A DNA stretch of 64,000 nucleotides from Hysterium pulicare CBS 123377 (taxonomy: Eukaryota; Ascomycota; Dothideomycetes; Hysteriales; Hysteriaceae): assembly GCA_000467715.1 (NCBI GenBank), contig AJFK01000199.1:1-64000 (forward strand), written 5' to 3'. A program made the translations under genes and the position numbers. Below the pieces are notes generated by a model. It had not been told where the DNA came from and searched no databases. It saw nothing but the letters and a program-made list of their open reading frames with translations. Within the stretch, counting starts at the first letter, position 1, and every line of letters starts with the position of its first letter. This document shows, one piece after another, positions 1 to 10,200 of this stretch.

Positions 1-229
1 TGGTGCGGTCTTGGCGTGGGTCGGACTTATGAATGCTTAATTTCTGTGGATTTGCTTAGTTTTCTGCTTCCTTTTTGGTTATTTGTTGTTTCCCTTAATA
101 TTCCAAGTATACAAATTCCGCTGTTTTCTTCCCAGTTCAATATATTTAGCGTAGCATAAGATACCCGGCATTTAGCATAGGAATGGAGTACTGCATTTCT
201 TCTAAACTGTTTCATAAGCTGACAATAAT

Positions 230-1375
230 GTGACATTTCTATGACATAAGCAAGCAAGATCTAAATGTTTGGACAGTCTCTACATCCTCACAGCCTTCCA
301 TTTGTCATATCCTACGCTATCCACCATACCATTGACCTCTGGAACACGATTACACCTGCCTAGACGCCCCTACGACTTACTAACCCTTCTACACTTCCAG
401 AACCCTAATCTGGAATAGCCTTCCAAGTCTAAAAATAGTGCCACTTAGTCTAGAGCCTGGAGAATGGGGCTATTTTATACATCACCAGTCTTGGCATAGT
501 GTTGAAGATTTTGGGGCATTCTCCGCAACCCCTTTTTGGCAGTTCCCGTCGGTATACCCTATTAGAACGGGCTGTGGGAAACGGGCTTAAGTGCTACGGG
601 CCCCATGAGGCTATAGAGAGGGTTCAGACTTCCTAAACCCTAGATAGGGGTAGTAGAGATTTTCTTTTAACGCTTATTAAGTAATATAAAGCTTAAATTA
701 AAACTATAAAATTTATATAATAAGATCTAAGATATATATAATTATTTCTACTATATGTATCCTCGCTAGAGATTGACATTTCCCGTCGCCATACCGTATT
801 GGATTGGCCTGTGGAAAACGGGCTTAAGTGCTGTGGGATCCTGGAGGCTGAGTGGAAGTTTCAAGCTTCCTAACCCCTGAAATAGGGTAGTGAGGATGTT
901 ATTTAAGGCCTACATTAAGATCTAGAGCTTGTAGATTAGGTGTATTCTGTAGATATTAATCTTAACGTAGTTTTTACTCTTTTAATGTATGGGGGTTCCG
1001 CAAGAAATCGGCATTTCCCATCAATATACCGCACTGGAACGGGCTATGGGATATGACATAAGGCGCTGAGGAACTGGTGCGGCTGAATCGGACTTTCTTG
1101 TTTCCGGAAGCCTGAATCAGAATCTGGCAGACTTCTTCTAAGCTATTGTATAATATCTTAAGCCTTAAAGAGATTATATCTTATACATCACCAGCCTTAG
1201 CATAGTGTTGAGATTTGATCTTCGATGTGGATCATTCTATATCCTCAGGTCCCATTGGTATACGGCATTCGGTTGAGCTGTGGGAGACGGTTATAAATGC
1301 TAGGAGGTCTTTACGATTAAGTAACTGTTCACTCTTTCTAGGATCCTGATCTTAGGTAGTATATATATTCTATTA
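230..1375. repeat. Degenerate tandem repeat, period about 235 bp
   Basis: Five diverged units can be aligned by eye. The most recognisable block is a TTCCCGTC..TATACC..GGGCTGTGGGAAACGG-like stretch starting near 308, 543, 779, 1015 and 1249, which gives steps of 235, 236, 236 and 234 bp. A second block, TATACATCACCAG followed by CTTGGCATAGTGTTG, recurs near 476 and 1179, three periods apart. Units differ at many sites, and the stretch around 660-760 is strongly AT-rich, as expected after repeat-induced point mutation in ascomycetes. Short ORFs here have no recognisable content. Family unknown. Confidence 0.7.
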
Positions 1376-2496
1376 GTTTGTGCCAGTTCCTTAAAGCACG
1401 GAGGGTAGATGCATTGCTCAAAGATGAATTTGAAAAGGCTGATCAGTCGTTTCGCCGCGGCCCAAATACGCGCAAGGGGTCGCCAAATTTAAGAACTCAA
1501 GCAAAGAGTGCACAAGCACTAGCTGGCACACGAAGATCAGTCCGCCAGCGAAACAAATAGCCAGATCCCGTAGCAATACAGCCATCAAAGAGTGCTAAGT
1601 CAGCACGAGAACGAACTCTGGAAACGCTTGACCCCTGGTTTTTGAAGTCTTCCTTCAGCGACCATATTACTGGAATAGGCGTACCCACACTCAACCTTTT
1701 ACAAGATAGGATACCCAAAATCAAAGAACCAAAACCAGCAAGAATCGAACGAGAAATCAAATAAAGTCCGTACATCATGCAACGAAATCAACAATACATG
1801 GGAGCTTCAAATATACATACCTTACGCGTGGTTAACTTTTACGAAACCCTTCTTCAAGCTAGTATACCCCGTCGCTTTTGGTGAAGTTGGTGTCGCGAGA
1901 CAGAGAATTGGGCCATCCTAGCCTGACTTTGGTCGCTCCTCAGGCCGCAAGAGAAAGCGTTGCCCTTCAAGAGAAGCGAACATCTCATCTTCATTTTTTT
2001 GCCTACAACGACTCCCTGAGGCTTCATGAAAAGCCAAACTCCGTTGACGCTCAGCGACAGCGATATACTGTGCTATCGAGTTCCAGATATGGACCTTACT
2101 AAATAAGGACGTACCCGTTGTTGCCAGTTCCCATCGCCATGCAATGTTGGTTTGAGCTCTGGGAAATGAAATAGCGTGCTGAGGCACCAGCACAGTTCTA
2201 CAACCCAGATTCACGCCTGTCATTAGAGACACTGTCTTCATAGGCTAGGCATTCTTGCTTATCTCTTAGGATAACCCTACACGCTAGTTCAAAGACTGGC
2301 TTTTCGGTAAAGCCATATCATGCAACATCAAGGGTTCTTGCTAGAAGAGTTTCAATATCTTTCAATCAAAAGTCAAGACTTCGTGAGGAAGCCCCCCAAT
2401 ATTTGATACATGTCAGAAATACATCAAATGGAACAATGGAAAACTAAGAGCACTAAAGACTCTTTAAGAGCGAACTGCATGCTAGTGTGCTAAGCC
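1376..2496. other. Gene-free stretch between repeat array and first gene
   Basis: Apart from the isolated repeat copy at 2120-2230, only short overlapping ORFs on both strands are present. None has splice-joined continuity or a recognisable motif. I see nothing else. Confidence 0.5.
2120..2230. repeat. Isolated diverged copy of the 235-bp repeat unit
   Basis: The stretch GCCAGTTCCCATCGCCATGC followed by a GAGCTCTGGGAAAT-like block matches the core of the units at 308-1249. It lies about 880 bp beyond the last tandem unit, which is not a whole number of periods, so it looks like a separate copy. Confidence 0.45.
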
Positions 2497-3419
2497 TTAG
2501 AAAGTACTCTGATGAATGTTGATGGTATCGACATGCCACGTCTTTCCACTATCCGAAGTTGTCAGCGACGTGGCATTCGCCTGGTTTATAGATAATGTGT
2601 TGCCGAAAGCCTTATCAGCAGCGGCAAGATGAATCGTGGTGTTACTGTACGCTAAAGCTTTAATCAGTCCTGGGAGGTTTCCCACGACTCCCTCGCCAAC
2701 TTACTATGTGCGTTGACGATACCGCTACATGCATCCTGGCACTCAACTGCGGTGCCCCATCCGATAGCCTTGCCAGAGTCTTCCATTGTGTTCAATTAGC
2801 GCCGATCTGGTGGACATGGAGTAAGAGTGGAAATACATACTGCTCGATAGTGTGGAAACCACTTTGCCGTCTACGCTTACAGTCTGAGATATGTTCTTGC
2901 TCGATTCATCATATTTATCTAACCTCGACATCAGAAAAAGCATCGAGCAGTACGGCACAAAGATCATCCCAATCCTTCGCAGTGAAAACCTACACTTGAT
3001 TGTAACACCCTGGTTGGCATTCATTGGCACCGCAGGTCCGCTGATCTGGACACCGTTTTGCAGGACGCTCGCAAAGATGCACCACTGGCCACTGCTAGCT
3101 CCACATAATCTTCCATTAGGGTCAGTAAGTTGGCGGTACATCATGGTTGTTATGCGTACCCCTTCGCCTCGCTACCCGAAGAAGATACAATAGCCTGGAC
3201 TAGAGCACCGTTGTTTGTACCGGGGATCTTGTCAGTTCCCATACCTGGCCATAATACAAGACGATTCTGTTGAGGGTTTGGTGTTTTCCCAGGATATATT
3301 GTGGTTTCTGCCTCGACGATGTATGAGGTTGTTGCGCCCAGGCTATAGTATGGACCGAAGCTGACTTTGGATTGCGCCGCAGCGCTACCAATAAGAGCGA
3401 GTAGGACTGAAGCTAGCAT
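2497..3419 (-). CDS. Small secreted conserved fungal protein, five exons
   Basis: The start at 3419 opens a signal peptide (MLASVLLALIGSAAAQS). Mature features are a GKTPNPQQNRLVLWPGMGT stretch, a QWCIFASVLQNG block, TVSVDGKVVSTLS, GWGTAVECQDAC and a C-terminal SGKTWHVDTINI. I recall this order from a widespread family of uncharacterised secreted proteins of roughly 200 residues in ascomycetes. Four introns restore one frame: donor at about 3159 or 3175 with acceptor at 3099, donor at 2993 with an acceptor ending TTAG, GTATGT..GGAAG before SGKAIGWG, and GTAAGT..TAAAG before LAYSNTT. The terminal stop is intact, so the gene looks whole. It is divergent from the G1 peptidase gene, with 695 bp between the starts. 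Its function is unknown. The Trp- and beta-rich pattern resembles concanavalin-like folds, but that is inference. Confidence 0.75.
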
Positions 3420-4114
3420 TTTCTGTACATGTACGAAAACCGGGCTCGATGGAAGCCAAGTGGTAGGTAGATAGTGAAGCTATATGTGCAGGTACTGGAG
3501 AAGACGTTTTGCTGGCCCGGAAATTCCTCAACCGTTACCATGTTGGCTTGCCATTCTAAGATCTAGATAGTCGCCTAAATGCCGTTCAAAATAAGAGGCG
3601 GGGAAATATGGGATGGGCGGTAAATTAAAGTTGTGTCACCATAGAGAGGAGTTCGGTAAAGCTGTGTTTCGAAGTGGCTTTGCTCCACTTTTAGTTCCTG
3701 GTTGTTCTTAAGTCGCGTGGTATTTCCGGTCGCTAATCTTGATATGTGTCTCATCTATAATTGAGCAGATCTGATTGGCGGCATTATTGATGAGATGCGG
3801 CGGCCAGAACAATTTAGGTGTATAACCGGCTAATGAGTTGATTAAGGGTTACATCGTTCAACCTTGCAAGAACATCCCCGATAGTGAATAACGGTCGAGC
3901 ATCGATAATGAAGACACCAAGTATGTAGCGTGTACCCAAACGTCTGTAATGAAGATGGAGAGATAAGAGTTTCCTAGATGACTATGCGTTGGTGTTTACA
4001 AGTAGATAACAACTCCGTAGGTTCTCTGGGCTCCGCTTTCCCCCTATATTCGTATGGGTTTGCATTCTTGTCCTCGCCGACGCTTTTAATCATCTAAAAT
4101 TCCCGCTGCCAAAC
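3420..4114. promoter_or_regulatory. Divergent intergenic region between two secreted-protein genes
   Basis: Both flanking genes start outward from this 695-bp segment, so it must hold both promoters. A pyrimidine-rich stretch with CCCCCTATATTCG near 4039-4051 precedes the plus-strand start. No other site is distinctive enough to name. Confidence 0.5.
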
Positions 4115-4900
4115 ATGAAGGCCTCTAACCTTCTCAACGTCTTGTTATGTACCATCGTTACTGAGGCCGCCCCTGGCAGGTTCTTTCATCTCGACCGTGC
4201 TTCCAAAAGAACAAGCCTGCGAACTACTACTCCTCCAAGTTTCGTTCATGACAGGAACACCAGCTATGCTTCATACACTAGCAACTGGGCCGGCGCAGCG
4301 TTAGCTGGCAGAGGTTTCAACAGTGTGACTGGTACTTTTGTCGTCCCAGCCGTTAAGACACCCGCCGGCGGCAGTTCAAGCACGCAGTATTGCAGCTCAG
4401 GATGGGTCGGTATCGATGGCCGCCCCTGCGAATCCGCCATTCTGCAGACAGGAGTAGATTCCTGCGTGCGAGGCAGCACTACGACCTTCAACGCCTGGTT
4501 CGAATGGTATCCTGACTACTCTCACGATTTCTCTATGACAGTCAGCTCTGGCGACACCGTCAAACTCACGATCGAGGCCTCTAGTGCGACTGCAGGAACT
4601 GCGACAATTCAAAACCTTTCGACTGGCAAGACGGTCACGCAAAATTTCAGCGGCGTGAAGCAGAAGTTGTGTCAAACAAGCGCGGAGTGGATAGTCGAGG
4701 ACTTCTCGAACGGTGATTCATTTGTTCCATTTGCTAATTTTGGCTCGTACACGTTCTCGAATGCTTCCGCTACTTTCACAAATGGCAGTACAGTTGGTGT
4801 TTCGGGGGCTGAAATCATCGATATCAAACAAAGAAACAAAGTTCTGACAAATTGCGGCACTCCTTCGTCGTCGAGTGTGGCTTGCGCGTATGTAGTTTAG
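4115..4900 (+). CDS. Eqolisin-type glutamic endopeptidase (peptidase family G1)
   Basis: Single-exon 261-residue secreted acid protease related to scytalidoglutamic peptidase and aspergillopepsin II. Residues 1-19 are a signal peptide. A short propeptide runs to about residue 50, with a basic SKR near 30-32. The mature domain begins at YTSNWAGA. The family catalytic Gln is seen in ILQTGVDSC (Q111) and the catalytic Glu in the AEWIVEDF motif at 190-197 (E191 most likely). VGIDG at 98-102 and FNAWFEWYP at 125-133 are further G1 signatures. Cysteines at 93, 105, 117, 186, 247 and 257 could form disulfides. Length suits the family. It probably digests protein outside the cell at acid pH. The minus-strand neighbour is also secreted and shares the upstream region. 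Confidence 0.93.
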   Translation: MKASNLLNVLLCTIVTEAAPGRFFHLDRASKRTSLRTTTPPSFVHDRNTSYASYTSNWAGAALAGRGFNSVTGTFVVPAVKTPAGGSSSTQYCSSGWVGIDGRPCESAILQTGVDSCVRGSTTTFNAWFEWYPDYSHDFSMTVSSGDTVKLTIEASSATAGTATIQNLSTGKTVTQNFSGVKQKLCQTSAEWIVEDFSNGDSFVPFANFGSYTFSNASATFTNGSTVGVSGAEIIDIKQRNKVLTNCGTPSSSSVACAYVV

Positions 4901-7255
4901 AGAGGAACTGAGACCAAGATTGGGGTTACAACTGGGAATGTTACGTCCTCAGTTCTGATGCGTAAGGCACATAAAGCACAAATAGCTAAAGATCTCTCCT
5001 AAGTTTTCTCCGAAGTTCGTGACAAGTGATTGTAACCATAATCTACCAGATTGTGCAATGTGCGACGCGCCCGCTCGATCTTCGAGATTTTGCACCAGAT
5101 GTAGAAGCTGCAAACCTAACCCCACTGGGCTGAGATTCAGATAGTCTATCTCAGAGCCGTTATGAATAAAGCTCGCCATTTCATATAGACCGCAAACTTT
5201 GGACATGATGCATTGGCTGAAAGACTAATAAGGACCGTTGCTTGATGGCAGGCATTTTGCAGTCTACCCCGATGTCAAAGAGATCAAACGATAGAAACTT
5301 TCGCGGCAGATCCGTTAACAGAAGGGCTTTCTATGCAGCTGATTAGGACGCAGTCGTGAGTGGATGTATGCACGAATGAATCAAATCATTTTGGGGGTAG
5401 AATGTGGTCCGATGCAGATAATTCAGCATGGGTCAATGCTCTTAGGCTTCCAAATACGCCCCTGGCTGTACCGCATCATAGTCTGACTCCACAAAACTTC
5501 ACCTCACTCTAGCAGTTACGGAGTTAATGCGCTTCCCTCTACCTGATGGGAAATGACAACCTCCATCACGTTACTAACCATTGTCGTTGTTCATTTCTCG
5601 ACCCTGCTCGTGTACGTACGACCTCTACGATACGGTGTACTGCGGCACCACTTTAAAGACAAACATGTGGTGCATTGAACTATCTATTTGGTTCCACGTG
5701 TGATGCTAAATAGTCCAACCACTGACCACAGACTGATAATTACTATTCAGATGATCACGTGCAATCTAGCACAAGATTTGGAACGAAGTTCTTCATCACA
5801 TACATGAGCCTTATCTAGAAACAAGGTTGCAGTGAGTTTCTGTCAGGCACTACTAATGTATTTAGAGGCAAACTAAGCAAGAGATGGGGTTGCCTTCAGT
5901 TGATCAAGTCACGTGCGTAGCCCTTACATCCAATACCTTAGGTAAAATACCTAGTTCAGGGTTGAGGTACGCCTTGAGGCCATTTTGAAAGCATTCATCT
6001 GCAAGTCAATAAGGCCTACAATTCTAAGATTTCCGCCCCGTAGAATCACGTGCCCACGTTTTATTGGTTGGGATAAGCCTTATGGGCAGTGCTCAGCCCT
6101 CTCAGAGGCAGGATGCAGCCAAGAAAAAGAGTTTAATTGAGCTCAACCATGCGTATGCGGTGGTTATATCTAAAGCTCTCATTGATGGTTGATTTCACTA
6201 AATGATGTAACGGTGTTGCTTTGATTTTGCGTTGAGTTCTCGTTGGTATTTGGTTTCTTTGGTTCTGCTTTACATACTATCGTCACCGTTGACGACAAGG
6301 ATGCAGCCTAATAAGAAGCGTCTCGCCATCGAAAACCCTAGAACTTCCTGTTTCCTTCCTCTAGAAACATCTCTACCACCAGCTTAGACGATGCCAGAAG
6401 CCAGAACATTCGAGGACGTCCAAGCCTCAGATCGAGCGCCAAAGGAAGTGACAAATTCCGAATATTCGGCATCCAGCTCCACAGGAAAAGAATTCTGAGA
6501 AATTTACGTAGTGGTGAATGGAAGGGCGTAGTCATGAGTTCATTCTTTCAAGCAAACTTCCGAATTATACTAGTGTATAAAATGCTGACAGACTGTGCTG
6601 AAGGTTAAGGGGTCATCTTTTTGGATTTCAAGGATGATGTACTTGATGATTTGACCTACACCGATGAGATAAAGCTCGGATGACAATGCTTGAAGGCTAC
6701 GTGGTTAGTACCCCAGGTAAAAAGACTAGAGTGTTTATACTCGGCCCAATTAACTTAACTTTAAATGACTCCGGCGAGTAAAAGATGGAATGTGATGTTA
6801 TTCGGCTTGCTTGAAATTTTACATCCATGTCTTAAGTCATCGCCAGCCCTCTCACTAATGGGAACCAGTCTTAGCGGATTTCAAAATCATAGCTCAGTGT
6901 TAGTAAGATGTAGATAGAGATCCATTATATAGCTCCTGTACACTCTCCGATATTCTAGTACAGCTTTACTAATCTTTTGTTGATATCCGCATATACCAGA
7001 TACCGCAAACAGATCTTGGAGCGCTTGAACCAGTAAAACAAGAATCAGCTCATATCAATTCACCGTACATGTGACAAGGTAATCGATTTGACCATATATA
7101 TTAAGTTACTCTCGCATTATCTAACTGAGCACAATCTTTCAGGCATCAAACGTCAACATCTCCACGTATAAAATGAGCGTCTAGCTACAAAAGACCTTCA
7201 ACATGCCGAAAACACCTGAGAAAAGAGGGCCTGAAATACTTAGCAGCAAAGCCCC
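4901..7255. other. 2.35-kb gap between convergent genes
   Basis: Both flanking genes end toward this stretch. No long ORF is present. A cluster of four CACGTG sites (5695-6052) lies in the middle. About 250 bp beyond it, a CT-rich leader-like stretch precedes an ATG at 6301 that opens only 28 codons. A second ATG at 6390 opens 35 codons. I could not join these into a convincing gene. A small or non-coding transcript is possible. Confidence 0.4.
5695..6052. promoter_or_regulatory. Cluster of four palindromic CACGTG E-boxes
   Basis: CACGTG occurs at 5695-5700, 5756-5761, 5910-5915 and 6047-6052. Three are in the form TCACGTG, the preferred core of Cbf1/CPF1-type bHLH factors. A reverse CCAAT (ATTGG) lies just after the last, near 6062. 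Chance expectation is about one CACGTG in 4 kb. There is no annotated start nearby, so the target is unclear. Confidence 0.4.
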
Positions 7256-10200
7256 CTAGTAGTTCCAGTACATAGGATGTGGCACGAATCGTGGGTTCGC
7301 TAACGGCAAATCATCGTCCTCTTGATTCTTCTCACCCTCTTTTTCATACTCACGAAACTGCGCCGCGGTATTATACCACTGCGCAACCTCATCCGTAGCA
7401 TCCTCATATTCATCAAGCTCCTCGCCATCAGCCTCTTCATCATCTCGACCTCGCCGGGAATTCCTGGTATACCCACTCTGGCGCGACGCCAAACGCTTCG
7501 CAACCTCGTTCGCCTCGAACAAGCTCACAAGTCTGCGCTTCCCGGGATTCTTCTCCATGTACTCTTTGCACAAAGCCCAGATGCGCTCGGGCATAGGACG
7601 GTCATCTTTGGGTTCGTGACCTTTGACGAAAGTCGAGACGTCTCTAGAAGTGATCCCTCCATTCAAATTCAAGTTAGGAAGATTAGGTGGATCTTTGACG
7701 CAGTGGGCGATGTAAGCATCTTCGGCCATTTCCGCTGAGGTGCGACCTGTTGCATTCTCACGGTATATGAGATCAGGGCGGCATTCAAGCATTAATTGTG
7801 CGGTCCGTGGGACTTTGAACTTGATTGCCTGGTGTAGTGGAGTATCTCCCGCTCCGTCAAGGAGCTCGAGGTGTTCGTTTCCGGTGGAATTTGCGAAATC
7901 CAGGATGTGACGGAGCAGAGTGACGGAGTCGTCATCTTCGTCGACATTGTAATAGTAACTGTTAATGCGCGCAGAGAACTTTTGATGCATCCATAGGGAG
8001 AGAGGAGTAGCTGCCCCGGGTCCTTCTGAAGTCCTCTCAGTAAGGAGGGATTCAACCAATCGCTTGTCGATGAGGTCAAGGAATTCCTTCAACTTGTAAT
8101 TGTTGCTACAATTGAAACTGTATGCGCTGCGGAGGAGGAGATGGAGAATGTTGTTCCCTTTGTGGTCCCGGGCCGTTTGGTCGGCACCAGAAGCAATGAG
8201 CGTTCGGGCTGCTTCCAGGCGACGCAACGAAAAGGCAAGGGCGAGAGGCGTAAGTCCGGCGGAGGACTTTGTGTGGAGCGATTCTGGAACTGTTTTGATC
8301 AAGTATTCGAGGAGATGAGTTGACTGTTCCGATGGCTGGGAGAGCACAGCGCAGTGGATGATGAGTTCACCTAAGACAAATGTTAAATCAAATATTCAAA
8401 ACGTATACAAGACCAATGAGAGATAGCTTACGTCGTGCATCAAGCCATAAAGAGAGTACCTTATCAAATCCACCAGCACTCTCTTTCAAATGCTTGATAC
8501 GCTTATCTGACTTATTCGCTTCGGCAAAGTCTTTGTAGTAGCGTGCTGGGGTATCGCTCAAAAACCATTCGACGCTATCCAAGTTTCCTTTGAAAGCAGC
8601 TTGAAGAACAGGAGGGTTCTTGTCCTGGACGATCTGCATCGATGTGCCTCTGGCAGCTGCTGCCCAGTCTGCGCGTTTCTTGCCGTGTACAGACAAACCT
8701 TGGTAATACTTAGGCTTCTCTTCAAACTTGACACCAGACTTCTTAACCAACGAGGCCAATTCCATGCCTGACCCAGTGTGTTTAATCATTTCAGCTAGGA
8801 TTGCCAAACGACCGCATGCAATGGCGAGCTCGAAGTCTGCTTGTGGGAATGTAGGAATGAAGGGAGCACCTTCCTTTGAAAGTCGGTCGGTCCATTCAAT
8901 CTCCAACTCCAAGAGATACGTAAATAGCCCCATGTCATTGCTTAAAATGGCATACCGGACTAAAGTCTCATGATTCTCTGCCTTGATATTCTGAGCAGTG
9001 GCCATGAATGTCGACGTCCGTTCCTTGTCAAAATACTTCATGTATTGATGGATATTGAAAGTCCAGTTGAGAAACGTACGAGGAGTTACGTTGCTCTTGA
9101 CTTGAGTGGAGACCTCGCCAATGTTATCGATAGTGAACCGATCATCTATGATTTCTTTGTAGACTTGGAACTCATCGTCGCTAGCGTCGGTCATCTGGCT
9201 ATCATCATAATCATCGTCTTCAATGCCCATATTGTATCGCTCCTTTCCTTTCTTCTCCTCTGGGCAATACTGTGCGTGTGAAATTTCGAGAATGGCTCTC
9301 GCTACGTCTCGGTGTCCGCGAAGAATAGCAAGGGTGAACGGGGACTGCCCATCACTGTCGGTGGCGGTGACCTTTAGAGGTATTCCGTCAGTACCCCAGG
9401 GAGCAAGAGTGAGTGATTTGATAGCAGCGAGATCTCCAGACCAAGCTGCTTCAAAACTATTTGAGAGCATTGTCAGTAATGGTGATAAAGAAAAAGTAGA
9501 GGAAGAGCAAACAGGGTGTCATAATGACACCCATGGAGAAACAGTGGTACTCACAGATGTACGTAGCCCGTCCGCTTATTATCCGTCAAGTCGTGTAAAT
9601 TGAAGCTGAACTCAACTTGGAAATGCCCCGGTTTGTTCTCATAGCTAGGAGGGTTGTAGTTGTTGGGAATATTGCCGGACACATCTGGATGCAGTTCCTT
9701 GAACACTTTCGCACCCTTATCCAACAACTCTTTTTCCAATTCTTGATATTCCACCAAGAGAGCGTGGATGGCCTCTTTCTTCTCAATCCCTCGTCGCTGA
9801 TCGCGAGCCTCAAGTTGGGTTTGATGGTTCCTCTGAGCTTTCTCATCAATTCTCTTCGCATTTTGTAAAGCTTTGTCGGCCATATAATACTTGTAAGAGC
9901 CTGGTTGAAGGTCCTTTAAGTAATCTTCTCCTTCTTGAACAAGTAGTTTGGGCGGGTTGATCCCTTGGTCGACCTTGAAAGCTTTGAGATCTTGGATTTT
10001 TGCTCGCACAAGGTCAAGAACAGATTCCGCGCTGGAATAGTGTCGTTGCCACTCGTCGAGGATACATCTTTGAGCCGAAGAAGTAAGAGTATTTGGATCA
10101 ACTCCGCGGGAAAGCAGCTGGAGAGCTACTGACGGAAGCTCGGCTTGTACAGCGAGGATGATTGGTTGCTCCAAGCTCTTAAGAAAGTTTTCGTTGTTGT

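Noticed and set aside
530-850. Short words such as TTCCCGTC, GTGGAAAAC and ACTTAAG-like runs in the 235-bp units recall fungal 5S rRNA
   Set aside because: Order and spacing do not follow a 5S gene, and the internal control region is not present as a block. A database search would be needed; not called.
1378-1778. Frames ending in a basic RRSVRQRNK-like stretch, considered as a transposase tail
   Set aside because: Too short, with no catalytic motif, terminal repeat or target-site duplication visible.
6301-6540. Possible short gene with ATG at 6301 or 6390 after the E-box cluster
   Set aside because: Frames are 28 and 35 codons, and no splice choice I tried gave a longer product. Left as a possible transcript only.
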